This document shows, in pieces, positions 23,542-34,860 of a stretch of DNA of 64,000 nucleotides. Position numbers and translations under genes: made by a program. The stretch covers positions 62,001 to 126,000 of the forward strand of contig JAGTXK010000076.1 in assembly GCA_019096195.1 (NCBI GenBank), given 5' to 3'. How positions within the stretch are numbered: position 1 is the stretch's first letter; each line of letters begins with the position of its first letter. The notes under the pieces were generated by a model that made no database searches, had not been told where the DNA came from, and saw nothing but the letters and a program-made list of their open reading frames with translations. Origin of the DNA: Boletus sp. NGJ. Taxonomy: Eukaryota; Basidiomycota; Agaricomycetes; Boletales; Boletaceae.

Positions 23542-24189
23542 AAAAGCCAACGTGACGCCATCGTCGACGTCTAGGTGCTCGGGCACGTTGGAAGTAGACA
23601 AAAAAATAGGTATATCAATGGCCGTTTTTTTTTCCGTGAGCGACGACGTGGAAGAGCATCGCTCCGTTTGTGTTGCGCGGATGCCTGGTGTAATGCGACG
23701 TTTCATCATGTGACCCGGTTCTTGATCATTTTTCTTCCGGTTTATATATATATACTGTACTGTACTGTTGCGGATATGTTTAGCGCGTGATGGAATGGAG
23801 AAAGAGTCGAGATCTCCATATGTACGCACGCTCCGCTTTTTGGTTTACGCTTGCTGTTTGAGTCGCTGAATCACACAATGGTATGGAGGAGGCTGTTAGT
23901 ACTCGATGGCGTGATTGAGAAATGGCGTATGGACATCGTCCACGACATATTCCCCGTTCCGCCAAAGAGTAAAGGTTGTCACAATGGATGTCAATGGACG
24001 TCTCCTGTGAGGACTTGCAGGAGGAGGATGACGGATGGACAAGCTATTGCCTCCGAAATGATTGGTTCATAACAGATGTAGTAAACCAAAAAGTGAGCGT
24101 GCGGTCAAAATCGTTGCTCCACCTGCGGTCGCCACTCTATGCTAGCTCACCTCGATGAATTGTACATCACGTTCTGGCTTTATAGCGAA
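23542..24189. other. No gene supported
   Basis: Host-like, CpG-containing DNA downstream of MFS C, with a short TA tract at about 23745-23760. Only small overlapping frames are present, without recognisable motifs. Confidence 0.3.
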
Positions 24190-24905
24190 CAGGCCACCTT
24201 GAATAGGTTAACCATCACGACCCACCCAACGGTTCATTGATATCTCGAGCGGATTCTCTGCATTCAATTCACTTCACCCGCACCTCCAATGGCTCACTTG
24301 GATGTCCAACGGCTCACTTGCGCAGCGCTACCTTAGCATACTGATCGTCCGGGGCTCCAGCGGCTTCAACCGCACCGTCGACCTCATTTCGCGCGAGGTG
24401 GCCCCGTTAGGTCTTCTGTGGATATTTTGTACCTCCCGTCGCTCATGGGTACCCTTTCATCCATCCAGAGCCAGCTGAAGAACTTTGTCGCTCCTCCGTC
24501 GCCCCCAATATTTCCGACGTTTTTCGCTGGTAACTCACGAATGCAACAGGTGCACCCTCTGCATAGGACGCTGGCAGAAATAGCGACCTTGCAGACGATG
24601 AAACACAATTCTGCTACCTCCTGGGAAGCACGAGAGTTCCGGCTTCTTCAACCAGGTTTCTTATCTTTGATTCCAATCATTCGTCTCCAGCGACGCTGAC
24701 CTGTCCACCACTGCCAGCGTCCTAGTCCTTTGTGGGAGCAGTGCATACTATATCCGTCTTAGATGGCCGTCCATTAGCAAGTGTTGGCTGTGTGTGTGGT
24801 AGTAGTAGGCTTGTGCGTACTAGAGTTGGTCCCTATGGTTCTTGACCCTAGGAAATGCCACATGGGCCGTCAAACTCCCGGGTGAGGCACACCTTGCACA
24901 CTCAA
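24190..24905 (+). repeat. Segmental repeat, copy 1 (uninterrupted)
   Basis: Matches, in order and orientation, the three pieces of copy 2: about 39770-39830, 48017-48164 and 49286-49838. Shared landmarks are CCACCTTGAATAGG, GCGGATTCTCTGCATTCA, TCCAATGGCTCACTTGGATG, TTCCGACGTTTTTC, GTGGGAGCAGTGCATACTAT and GAGTTGGTCCCTATGGTTCT. Copy 1 carries neither the LTR element E2 nor the R4 element found inside copy 2, so it serves as an empty-site reference. It retains more CpG than copy 2. A frame at 24418-24699 reads MDILYLPSLMGTLSSIQSQL and may be a fragment of an unknown gene. Confidence 0.75.
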
Positions 24906-24975
24906 GCAGTTGTACATGTATCGCTTGTGTGTTGATGTCATAGCAAAAGACATAGCAGACAAAGCAAGCAACAAA

Positions 24976-25735
24976 CTAGGCATATGTACCAGATTCAACC
25001 AGGGTGACACGGCAATGCTTAAAAGGCATGGGTGCTGGCGAGGCGTGTTCCCGCTTCAAAGATCCAGATCCTGCAGTACCATTGCAATTCAAGTTCTCCA
25101 ATTGCTTCTGATCCACATCCATCCAGCTTTCCCTCATTTTCTGTGCTTGTATCATCATTCTATTGCTGGGGTCATCGACAAGTGATAAATCAGCCTTGTC
25201 ATTGGAAGCCATGTGTCCTCCAGAGTGTCCTTGATGGTGTTGATGAAATAAGTGTGCAATTCCGAGTGTTCCAGATCGAGGTCATATTTGTAGATTAGGT
25301 AGTGTTGAAAGTGTTTTGGGGTGGTAGAGTTTCCATCATCCCAGGCCATCTCATAGATGAATCTGTCTCTTTTTTGTGGGTGGATCCACATAATGTGACT
25401 GAAATGACTTGGTAAGCTTTTTCAGGGGGGTCAGGAGTGGGGAGGGGTTTTTGAGTGCAAAACCATGATGCTGGGGATGATATGCTGCACTCCCATGAAT
25501 CCCTTGACCACATTGATAACTCTGAAAGTATCATTATTGAAGTACAAATTCAGATATTTCTTTCAGGAGCAAGATGAGAACTCATGAGTATTGGGCACAT
25601 AGTGGACAGTTGTCCATGCAAGCACATGCAAGATCGATTTAAGGTCATCCATAACGGTGTGAGGTTCCTTGACGCTTCTGAGTTGGAACAATTTGCAGAC
25701 ATGAACTGCCATGTTCCCTGTTGATGTCTTGAATA
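24976..25735 (-). pseudogene. FunK1-type fungal kinase remnant
   Basis: Minus-strand frames carry hallmarks of the C-terminal half of FunK1 kinases (Pkinase_fungal), a family expanded in mushroom fungi: GTWQFMSA at about 25700, KEPHTVMDDLKSILHVLAW and TVHYVPNTHEF at 25560-25670, then MAWDDGNSTTPKHFQHYL at 25300-25350 and a tail with LKREHASPAPMPFKHCRV ending near 24976. Stops and frame changes break it, and the N-terminal half with the ATP site and catalytic loop is missing. R2 begins 3-4 bases from the upstream break (25739), so the R insertion or a later deletion truncated it. Confidence 0.65.
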
Positions 25736-25738
25736 CAT

Positions 25739-26832
25739 CAGTAAATACAGGATTTCATCATAGTGCTCATAGTGCCATAGTAGTTTCATAGATAACTCAT
25801 AGTATTCATAGTATCATCATAGTATTGAAAGTGTATTCATAGTATTCATAGTATATTCATAGTGTTCATAGTATTATAGTGTCATAATACCATAGCATTT
25901 CATAGCATTCATAGTACATCCATAGTAGTCATAGTCATAGTAGTGATTTTAAGCTAATTCTAAACCTAAACCTAAATCAAAAGTATACAAAAAGTGTAGT
26001 CAAAGGTGTAGTCAAATGTTGTACAAAAAGTGTAGGAAAGAGTGTAATACAGTGTAGCAAAAATGCGCACCAAATGTAGCAAAAGTGTAGCAAATAAAGT
26101 GTAGTAAAAAAAAGCAAACAAAGTGTACCAAAAGTGTACCAAAAGTGCACACCAAAGTGTAGTAAAAGTGTAGTCACAAAGTGTACCAAAAGTGTAGACC
26201 TACATTCAAAAAATATTCAAGTCCATTTTCCCACACTCAGTGTTAAAAAAGCGGACATTGTTTGCCAATGTTTGTGCCACCATTCTTATATAAACAAGCC
26301 AGACTTCAAAAACTTTCCCACACTCCTTGTTTCTTAATTTTATCCTTCTCTACTCATTACATAAAGTCAACACTTTACTTTGTAAATCATTAGGATTGAG
26401 ATTAGGATTGAGATTGGAACTGGGACTGGGATTAGAATTAGAATTAGAATTAGAATTCTAATTAGAATTAGAATAAAGAATTAGTAGAATTAATATTTGA
26501 TTGAATTTGAAATTAGGATTGGCTTGAAATTGGATTAGAATTAGAATGAGAATTAGAATTGCTAAGCCACTATGGAAGCACTATATATACTATGGCATCA
26601 CTATGACCACACTATGAGATACTATGGGAATATGAACTATGACCACTATGAAAGTACTATGAGAATACTATGAGACACTGAGAATACTATGACAGACTAT
26701 GGCCACACTATGAACAGACTATGCGACACTGTCATAGTACTATCAAACCACTATCTAGTTGGACCCTCACTATGAGCACTATGTTACTGTCCAGCACTAT
26801 CCAGCACTGGACAGTTAGTCCTGTTTTTACTG
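25739..26832 (+). mobile_element. R2: full-length R foldback-like element, 1094 bp
   Basis: Left end CAGTAAATACAGG and right end CCTGTTTTTACTG are inverted repeats, which extend to CAT...ATG outside. The left arm (about 25760-25945) is built of CATAGTA-type units and the right arm (about 26565-26750) of their complement ACTATG, so the arms can pair. Between them lie a GTGTAG/GTGTACCAAAA array (about 25985-26200), a unique core (about 26205-26390) with CCAAT at 26265-26269 and TATATAAA at 26287-26294, and a period-6 array (TTAGAA/TTAGGA type, 26390-26560). No transposase is encoded. The protein-like frames over the GTGTAC array are repeat artefacts. Confidence 0.85.
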
Positions 26833-27478
26833 ATGCTGTCTCCTAGGGTTTTTAGATTGGGAAATGAATCCAACACACGTTTCCCCTATGCCTGTTCACA
26901 ATGTAACTGTATAATCTATGTCTAAAGGAATTGCTATTCCTGTTTCAGTTTACATTCCCTTGCAATCAGCCAAAGCCATTGATACCAATGCCCTCATTGA
27001 CAGCAGTGCAGAAATCTCCTGCATTGACTATCAATTCGTACATATGACACCACCACCTCCCTAATGTGCACCTTAAAAACCCTATCTGTGCTTGGAACAC
27101 TGACTTCTCCCTCAATAAGAACAGCAATATCAAGTTCATGTGCAACCTCTTTCTTTCCATTAAAAGAGTTCTTATGCACATCTCCCTCCATGCTCTTTCC
27201 TGCAAACAAGAAAATATAATTCTGGGATAACCCTGATTGCAGGAAACCAACCCCTCCATCAACTGGAAAGCTAAGACCCTCACCCTTGACACCTTGATTG
27301 ATCAGTCCAACGTCCTCTATCATCTCCATAATCAATCCCTTCCCTCACACGTCAACATCCCAGTGGATAGTGAACCCTCTGAATAACCTGACCATGTTGA
27401 CATTAACCTCACTATATGCCATCATCTCTGCAGATTTCTTCAGAAAGAGACTGATGAGAATCAATACCTCATCACTGC

Positions 27479-28424
27479 TGTTACGGTTACAGAAGGGGGT
27501 ACATCTTTTCCTCTCCCTTCACCCTCTGTAGGACTATGGGATGATTTGTTCTTTGACTCGGACCAGGGATTCCCCTAGGATTCTCCTGTGTCACCAACTC
27601 AGGCATTGCCCCATTTGGAACTCCCTTTCGAGGAAGTTACTCATTTGGTTTGGACACCGCCTTCTCTATTTCATTGATACATGCCTTTCATCTCTCTCTG
27701 ATTTGATCATAGGCATTGCCTCCTCGGCTGTGTTCTCTCGTGCACAGCCTAGTATTCCAAATCTCCATTTGACTGATGCCTAGATCCTTCATGGTAATCT
27801 TTAGTCTGCAACTTATGATTACCATATACAATACGAAGCCTGCTCTAGATGGGTAGGGCCTATAAATAGGGACACTGGCCCTTCATATAACTCTAACCTA
27901 GATCTACACTCCTTCCTGTGTAATCTACCAGCTTCTTCCACTACCAGTTCCACTTCACCTCAGAAGCTCGCTTCTGCTCTGGAGGTGATTGCCCTTGTGC
28001 TTGTGATCGTCTTCCTCGTCACTGCACACTTGTGTGGCCTCGTTGCCATCTGAACCTACTTCTAAAGCTTCGGCAACTCCAATGCCAACAGAGGTTGGCC
28101 CATATCAGTCAGGACTCCACCACTGACCCTGCAAGCCCAGGACTCCGCCACCGGCACTAGGCCGTGTAAACCCAGAGATCTAGTTTCTGGTCTCCACATC
28201 CAGTCTGCCCTTCCTTCTCAGAGGATTGTGCCACTGTAGGTAAATCCAAGACTTTGCCATTGGTCATAGAGGCAACCAGGACACTCTACGTAAAGCTAGC
28301 AGTCGGTCCCCAGTCCGAGGAACCATTGGGCCTCAGGAGGTATTTTCCCCTCAAGTCCTGCTAGTCCTATAATCAAACAGGGTTGATTATACGGGAACAT
28401 GTCACATTGTTACCCAGCATAACA
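27479..28424 (+). mobile_element. Solo LTR, type A (A1), nested in E1
   Basis: A 946-bp LTR beginning TGTTACGG and ending CATAACA, flanked by the 5-bp direct repeat ACTGC (27474-27478 and 28425-28429). It is related to the LTRs of E2 and to the solo LTR at 36050-36948. No internal region remains, so it arose by LTR-LTR recombination after insertion into E1. Confidence 0.9.
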
Positions 28425-29281
28425 ACTGCCAACCGAAACCATGTTATGCACCATATTATCTATGGAGAATATTGCTATGTTGCACAATTGGTCATCTCTC
28501 ACCTCACTGTAGCTACTGAACTCACTCAAGCTGCAGAGTTAGCCAAACTGAAGAAAACCCTTCCTGCTGAATATGCCGAATTCACATTAGTCTTCTTCAA
28601 AGAAGCTACCAATCATGTTCCTCCATTCCAACCCTATGACCACACCATCAATCTCAAGCATTCCTTCGTCCTGAAGATCAGAAAAGTCTACCCCCTTGCA
28701 CCCCCTGAAGTAGTGGCAACCAACATATTCATTGAAGAAAACCTCACATGTGGAAAGATCTGCCCCTTGAACTCTCCCCATGCCTCCCCCTTCTTCTTCA
28801 TCAAAAAGAAGAATGGTGACCTCTGTCCATGCCAAGATTACCAGTATATCAACAAACATGCTGTTGGTGATGCCTATCCTCTCCTCCTTGTCTCAAACCT
28901 CATTGATAAACTTTGTGGAGCCACCACCTTCACCAAGTTCGATGTCCAATGGGATTACAACAATGTTCGTATTAAAGACGGTCACCAATGAAAGGCAGTG
29001 TTTATCACTCATAAATGCCTCTATAAACTGTCATATTCCATGCAACTTAACAAGTCCAACTCCAGACCTCCATCCATAACTCCGGTGTGTTCCCCCTTGG
29101 AGTACACTCTCATACCCTTGGACTTGTAACTCACCCCACATAGTATTCCTACTTCCTCATTCATACATAAAGCTATGTCCTACTCATCTGTCTTAGTCCC
29201 ACTTTGTAGCTATCTCCAATCCAGTGTCTGTCTTGCTTTAGGAGCACCACTCCAGTGAGGTCCCATCTCTGTTCCTAATTA

Positions 29282-30855
29282 CAGTGGCTCAAAAAAGTGT
29301 CCCAATGTTTGACTATTTTGGCAAAGACTTGACATTTGCAAAAGAACCAAAAGGCATTAGCCCTAACCCTTGCTGGGCCATTGATAGCCCTAATCCTTGC
29401 CCTGAAGATGAGCCCTTAGTCATGTGAGTTGGTTGTCATGGTACTGAGTTATAGCCATATTAAAAGGATATGTCATTGGGACACTTATTTGACCCTGATA
29501 TTATCAACTATCATTTAGTAAATAACATAAGGTTCTGATGGATGCTGTGCTTCAACCCTGTCTGATTATGTCACTTACATAACTCCAAATGGTATAAAGA
29601 GCAGAGATACCATTCAGCCAACCCTACCTCATTATGAAATCCACTCCCTCCTCTGCTAGAGCCAATATTCTTTTTCTCTCTGAATCTGGCCTTTCTACTA
29701 GGCAAATATCATTCCAAACTGGTCTGGGGAAGTCTACTGTGGCCAGGGTTATCAAGGAGATCCACCCAGGCAAGGAAAACATCAAATTAGGATGTCCTTC
29801 TAAACTCTCTCCTACTGATAAAAGGAGAATTGTCTCTAGTATTACCTCTGGCAAAGTTGAAAATGCTGTCCAGGCTACCCATCTCATCAATTCTGCTCTC
29901 TCTTCTCCTGTCTCTGCTCAAACTGTTAGGAATGTTCTCAAGTCTGCATCTCTCAAGGCTGTAGTCAAGAAAAAGAAGCCACTCTTGTCTGTGAAGCATA
30001 GGCAACATAGGCTAGCCTTTGCTCTCAAGCACCAACATTGGACTGTGGAGGACTGGACTAGGGTTATATGGTCAGATGAAACCAAGATCAACAGGATTGG
30101 GTCAGATGGAAGGAAGTATGTATGGAAATTGGCAGGAAAGTCTTTGCAAGACAAGGAAGTTCAGGGAACAGTAAAGTTTGGAGGAGGTTCCTTGATGGTT
30201 TGGGGATGCATGAGTTGGAGTGGAGTGGGGATTCTTGCAGAGGTTGAAGGGAGGATGAATGCTGAGCAGTATGTCTCCATTTTGGAGGATAATCTGCTTC
30301 CTTCCATGGAAAATTCTGGAATTCCTGAAGGAGAGCATTATCTTTCAACAAGATAATGATCCCAAGCACACCTCTAAAAGAGCCAAGGAGTGGCTGGAAT
30401 CTCAAGGGATCAAGCTTCTTGACTGGCCAGCACAATCTCCAGACCTTAATCCCATTGAACATCTCTGGCAAATCCTCAAAAAAAAACTCAATAGCTATAC
30501 AACACCACCAAAAGGAGTATGGGAGCTTTGGGAGAGAATTGAAGTGGAGTGGGGGAAGATAGAGGTTGAGGAGTGTCAAGGATTGATAGAGAGTATGCCT
30601 AGAAGACTAGAGGCAGTGATAAAAGCAAAGGGAGGGCATACAAAGTACTAAATTGAAGAATAGAAACGTTGCTCAAAAAAGTGTCCCAATGACATGTCAC
30701 TTTAATATGGCTATATCTCAGTGCCATAACAACCAAATTATATGACTAAGGGCTCATCTTCAGGGCAAGGATTAGGGCTAATACCTTTTGGTTCTTTTGC
30801 AAATGTCAAGTCTTTGCAAAATAGCCAAACATTGGGACACTTTTTTGAGCCACTG
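29282..30855 (+). mobile_element. Tc1-family DNA transposon with long inverted repeats, 1574 bp
   Basis: TA target duplication at 29280-29281 and 30856-30857. The ends begin CAGTGGCTCAAAAAAGTGTC and the inverted repeats run for about 190 bp, unusually long for Tc1 but known for IR/DR-type relatives. The motif CTCAAAAAAGTGTCCCAATG also recurs at the inner edge of the right repeat (about 30672), as expected of a direct repeat inside each inverted repeat. It is inserted in solo LTR B1, itself inside E1, so it is the youngest of three layers and is well preserved. Confidence 0.92.
29634..30651 (+). pseudogene. Tc1 transposase (DD34E), one frameshift
   Basis: Cut-and-paste transposase. The first frame (29634-30356) has the paired helix-turn-helix DNA-binding region (ARANILFLSESGLSTRQISF; VSAQTVRNVLKSASL) and the first catalytic Asp in VIWSDETKINRIGSDG, then GGGSLMVWGCMSWSGVG. 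The second frame (to 30651) carries the second Asp in IIFQQDNDPKHTSKRAKEW and the Glu in QSPDLNPIEHLWQILKKKL. Asp and Glu are 34 residues apart, the Tc1 spacing. All three catalytic residues are present. The two frames are joined by a single one-base shift near 30330, and no other lesion is evident, so the copy is recently inactivated or carries a sequencing error. Confidence 0.88.
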
Positions 30856-33659
30856 TACTCAGCTACTACTTACTCATTACACCTTACAAACTCCATTAGT
30901 AATCTCGTTTCCGATTGTATATAAACCTTTGCTACTACTCTTGTAAAGTCAGTTTGAATATCAATTCTGAACACCACTCCTGTCCTCTGTTCAAGTCTTG
31001 ACAACTCACTCTGATCCTCTGCTCAATTTGACATTCAACCACATCAAGTCCAAACCTCTGATCTTACTACGTCCTCGAAATCCAGGACATCGGACTTGAG
31101 CAAGGGCGCACCACATAAGGTGAAGCCAAGTCCCGACACCCTCAAGTAACTCTGGTCCTTCGGAGTTGCATCAGAGTTGTCTGTTCTTAACAATGAATCC
31201 ACCATCATGTTCTTTGGTCTTTGTAACTTCCTGGCCACCTTTTAATGTTTCATGAATGACTCCTTCTGTGACATGATAGCCAAAGGCTGGCTGGTCATTT
31301 ATATGGATGACCTCCTCATCTTCTTGAAACATCATACATCAAGCACACAAAACACATTTTTCAACGAATGTTTGAGCTCGATCTCCATCTCAAGCTTGAG
31401 AAATGTGACTTTGCTGTTGACAAAGTAGAATACCTTGGGATGATTGTTCACCCCAACTCCCTCTCCATGAACCCTGTTAAGCTTGACAGCATCACCAAAT
31501 GGCCTGTTCCTACCTGCACCACTAGCGTCTGCTCATTCCTTGGCTTCACCAACTTTTATCAGTGATTTATCCATGACTATTCAACCACAGCTTGCCCTCT
31601 CATCGACCTCACCTGTCAGAATCACCCTTGGAATTGGATGCCTGCTTGTTAGGAAGCCTTCAAACACCTGAAATGCCTCTTCCTGGCAAAACCAGTTCTC
31701 TGCCTTCCTAACTTCTCTACCCCCTTCACTATCACAACTGATGCCTCCAAGTTTGCATCTGGCACTATCCTTCTCCAAACCAACTCTAATGGGGATTTGC
31801 ACTCCTGTTCCTACCTCTCTGATTCGTTCTCTCCAGCCAAACAAAACTATGACATCTATGATTGGAAACTGCTGGCCATCATCTATGCTTTGAAAGTGTG
31901 GTGACACTACCTCTATGGTTTTTCCTTCCCTGTCCAGGTCTTCACTGACCACAAGAACCTTGCGTACTTTTGTGTGCCCCAAAACTTAAACCATTGACAA
32001 GCTCATTGGATGCTTGATCTCACCAACTTTGATCTCCAGATTATCCATGTCCCTGGTCGTCTCCTTGCTGGCCCCAACACACTCTCATGCTGTCCTGATC
32101 TTATCTCCTCGAACACCCCAGAAAACGACAGTGTCACCCTTCTTCCACCTTCATTATTCATCAACTTGATGGATGTTTCCCTCTCCTCCCACATTCACTT
32201 CGCCTCTGCAGGTGACCCCCTTGTTCTCCAACAACTACAGACTATTAACATCTCCATGCCTGCTTTCCTTTGCTCCTGCATGTCTGATTGGCAGCATGTG
32301 GATGGCCTCCTCACATATCATAGCCATGTCTATGTTCCCCCCAAAGGCAACCTTTGGAAGTCCATCCTCATGCACTGCCATGACCACCCCTCCACCGGCC
32401 ACTCTGGTTACCTTAAAATCCGCCAACTTGTCTCTGCTGACTTTTGGTGGCCCAGCCTCACCTTCTATGTGCATTTGTATGTTGAAGGATGTCCCTCCTG
32501 TCAACAGCACAAAGTGAATACTCACCCTATGACCCCCCCCCCTTACTCCCATCTGGTTGTCCTCTACTCTCCCCTTCTGCCAAATCTCATGTGATCTGAT
32601 CACTGACCTTCCCCCCTCTGCTGAGTTCAACTCCTTGCTGGTTGTGGTTGACCATGGGCTTACAAAGGGGGTAATTCTTTGCCCCACAAAGAAAATGGTC
32701 ACTGCTGAAGGAATCACCACTCTCTTCTTCTACAAAGTATACCGACACTATGGTCTCTATGATAAAATTATCTCTGACTGTGGACCCCAATTTGCTTCCA
32801 CATTCACTAAAGAACTTGATAAACTTCTAAACTATGACATCTTCTTATCCACTGCCTACCACCCCCAATCTGACAGTGAAACCGAACATATTAATCAAGA
32901 GATTGAAATCTACCTCCGCATCTTTTGCAGAAACAAATCCACCTCATGGTCCGAAAAGATCACACACACAGAATTCACTCACAACCACTGACCCCACTCC
33001 ATCACAGGGCAATCACTATTCTCCCTCCTCCTCGGATATGAACCTTGTCCATTACCCTTGATTCTACCTGACACAGCTATACCCGTGGTAGAAGACCACC
33101 TCAAACACCTTGCTGCAGCAAGGAACAAAGCCTTAGTGGCCCACGAACTTGCCCAACAAACCATGATCTCCCACTGAAAGAGGTTGTTCAAAGCTTTCAT
33201 CAAAGAAGATCAAGTCTGGCTCGAAGTCAGGAATCTGAAGCAACATGACGCTGACCCAAGATTCTCGGCTAAACAGGAAGGCCCCTTTACCATCACAGAT
33301 GTCCTATCCCCAATCATCTATAAACTCCAACTTCCCAAAACCTAGAAGATCCACCCTGTATTCCATGCCTTCCTTCTTTCACCTTATCACAAGAACACCA
33401 TTTACAGCAAACATTTCCCTTCTCCCCTGTCCAACCTTATCATGGGCAAAAAGGAATACAAAATTGAAAAGATCTTATGACACTGCAGAACCCTGTCTTA
33501 CCATTCCTTTCTGATCTGATGGAAGGGATATTCTGCCAAAGAAGACTCCTGGGTCCCAGAACGGGATCTGAAAAATGCAAAATCCGCCCTTATCAACTAT
33601 AAGAAACATCACCCCAAAATGTTTCCCCTCAGTACTTCTCTTCCCAGAACCACCACCAA

Positions 33660-34560
33660 ATGATAAACTCACCGACCACATCCATTCCCAATGAGTTGTC
33701 CTTCACTACCTCATCTTGTTCCCTCTCCCCAAACTTTGTATCACCATTACCTCATATGCATATTTCACCTATTACTGTCCCCTGCCCTTCATTGCAACCC
33801 TCTCCTTTTACTGTTGTCAACAATAACTCTTGCCCTCTTACCCCTTTTACACCTCCTATCTGCCGTGCAACTGAGACTCCTTGCCCACCATACCTTGGCC
33901 AACGCCTCCATTACCATTACTTAGATTCGCCTGCGGGCTATCTACGACAACCTCCATGCTTCACTTGTTACTACTCTCCATTAATTAGTTGCCATGGAAT
34001 TCCTGGATGACCTTGACCGCTACCTTTGAGAATTCTCTACTGTCCTGTGACCACCCACCATTCCACCGCTATCACCTGTCCCCTCCACTCCATCTGCATC
34101 ATCAACCGCCCTTCTTTACAATGAACTGTATTTCCTTGACTGTGTCAAACAAAATTGGACAGGAAACAATGGCTGCACCCCCTTGAGCAGTACTCATCTC
34201 TGGTACTATGAGACATGTTATCATTGTCACCACCTTGACCACATTCAGGTCAACTGTGAACATTATCAATGCCCCATGTGTCTCAACTAATCCCTGGGTC
34301 ATACTCAAGATCACTGCCCACTCCGTCGTTGTCCAGCCCCACTCCTCCCTTGTTATCCTTCCCATCCTCTTCTTTCACTCAGTCTTTCCACTTGCCACAA
34401 TCCATCTGACCTATCTGCCTTCACTGCACTATGTGTCACATGCCAAGGTGTCCCTTCCATCAGTCTCACTCCCCCCAGAAAGACTTGGACTATGGAGACA
34501 ACTTTGATTATGGAGATGAGGCCATTGGTAATATTACAGATTCTCCACAGGGTGACTACC
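33660..34560 (+). other. Third ORF region of E1 (zinc-knuckle-like), fossil
   Basis: Downstream of the chromodomain the fossil continues for about 900 bp with Pro/Ser/Thr-rich frames and a cysteine/histidine cluster near 34210-34290 (CYHCHHLDHIQVNC and further Cys). A comparable region sits in the same place in E2. It is broken. Function unknown; gag proteins normally carry such knuckles, but here the position is 3' of pol. Confidence 0.55.
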
Positions 34561-34609
34561 GTTGTCTTGAGTAGGTCTCAACAGTGTCTCAACCATGATG
34601 AGGGGGTAA

Positions 34610-34860
34610 TGTTACAATTCACTGCTATGTTCATCTTTTCTTTCATCCTTTCCTTCATCCTCTTCACTGTCTCTGCTCATCAGACCATACATCAACCAGT
34701 CTAGGCCTCTGTTGATGTGTCTTCCAGTTCCCCTTGGCTCTACCAGCTGATTACTATACTTTTATAACTCACATGGAATCCCTTTCATCTCTGTTTTTGC
34801 TTCCATGGGATTCCACTGGCTTCTATATCTTACCCATCCTTTTCCATTGCAACTCAACAT
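34610..34860 (+). mobile_element. Partial 3' LTR, type C (C1), of E1
   Basis: Begins TGTTACAATTCACTGC and matches the first roughly 250 bp of the type C LTR at 38702-39286 (which is in minus orientation). It is cut off by R3, and the rest is not found on the other side of R3. Confidence 0.8.

Larger units (their letters stand above)
29039..31192 (+). mobile_element. Solo LTR, type B (B1), nested in E1 and split by Tc1
   Basis: Starts TGTCATAT and ends TTCTTAACA. Without the Tc1 insertion it is about 578 bp, similar to copy B2 at 37518-38078. Target duplication is no longer clear. It lies between two parts of the RT region of E1. Confidence 0.8.
26833..34860 (+). mobile_element. E1: Ty3/gypsy chromovirus fossil, 5' truncated, broken
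   Basis: Fossil of a chromodomain-bearing Ty3/gypsy element. Parts seen in order: protease region (about 26930-27470), reverse transcriptase first part (28430-29035), rest of RT and RNase H (31193-32000), integrase with its H2C2 zinc-binding region (about 32000-33000), chromodomain (about 33430-33600), a third ORF with zinc-knuckle-like cysteines (about 33660-34560) and the start of a 3' LTR of type C (34610-34860). The 5' LTR and gag are absent; R2 and R3 lie directly at either end in opposite orientations. It holds two nested solo LTRs, one of which itself holds a Tc1 transposon. Besides these insertions it has about ten or more coding breaks. Old and inactive. Confidence 0.85.

Noticed and set aside
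25977-26189. Hydrophobic peptide-like frames (HFWYTFGTLCLL type) in R2, and the same in R3, R4 and R5
   Set aside because: They are translations of the GTGTACCAAAA array and recur wherever it does; no start context, no conservation beyond the repeat.
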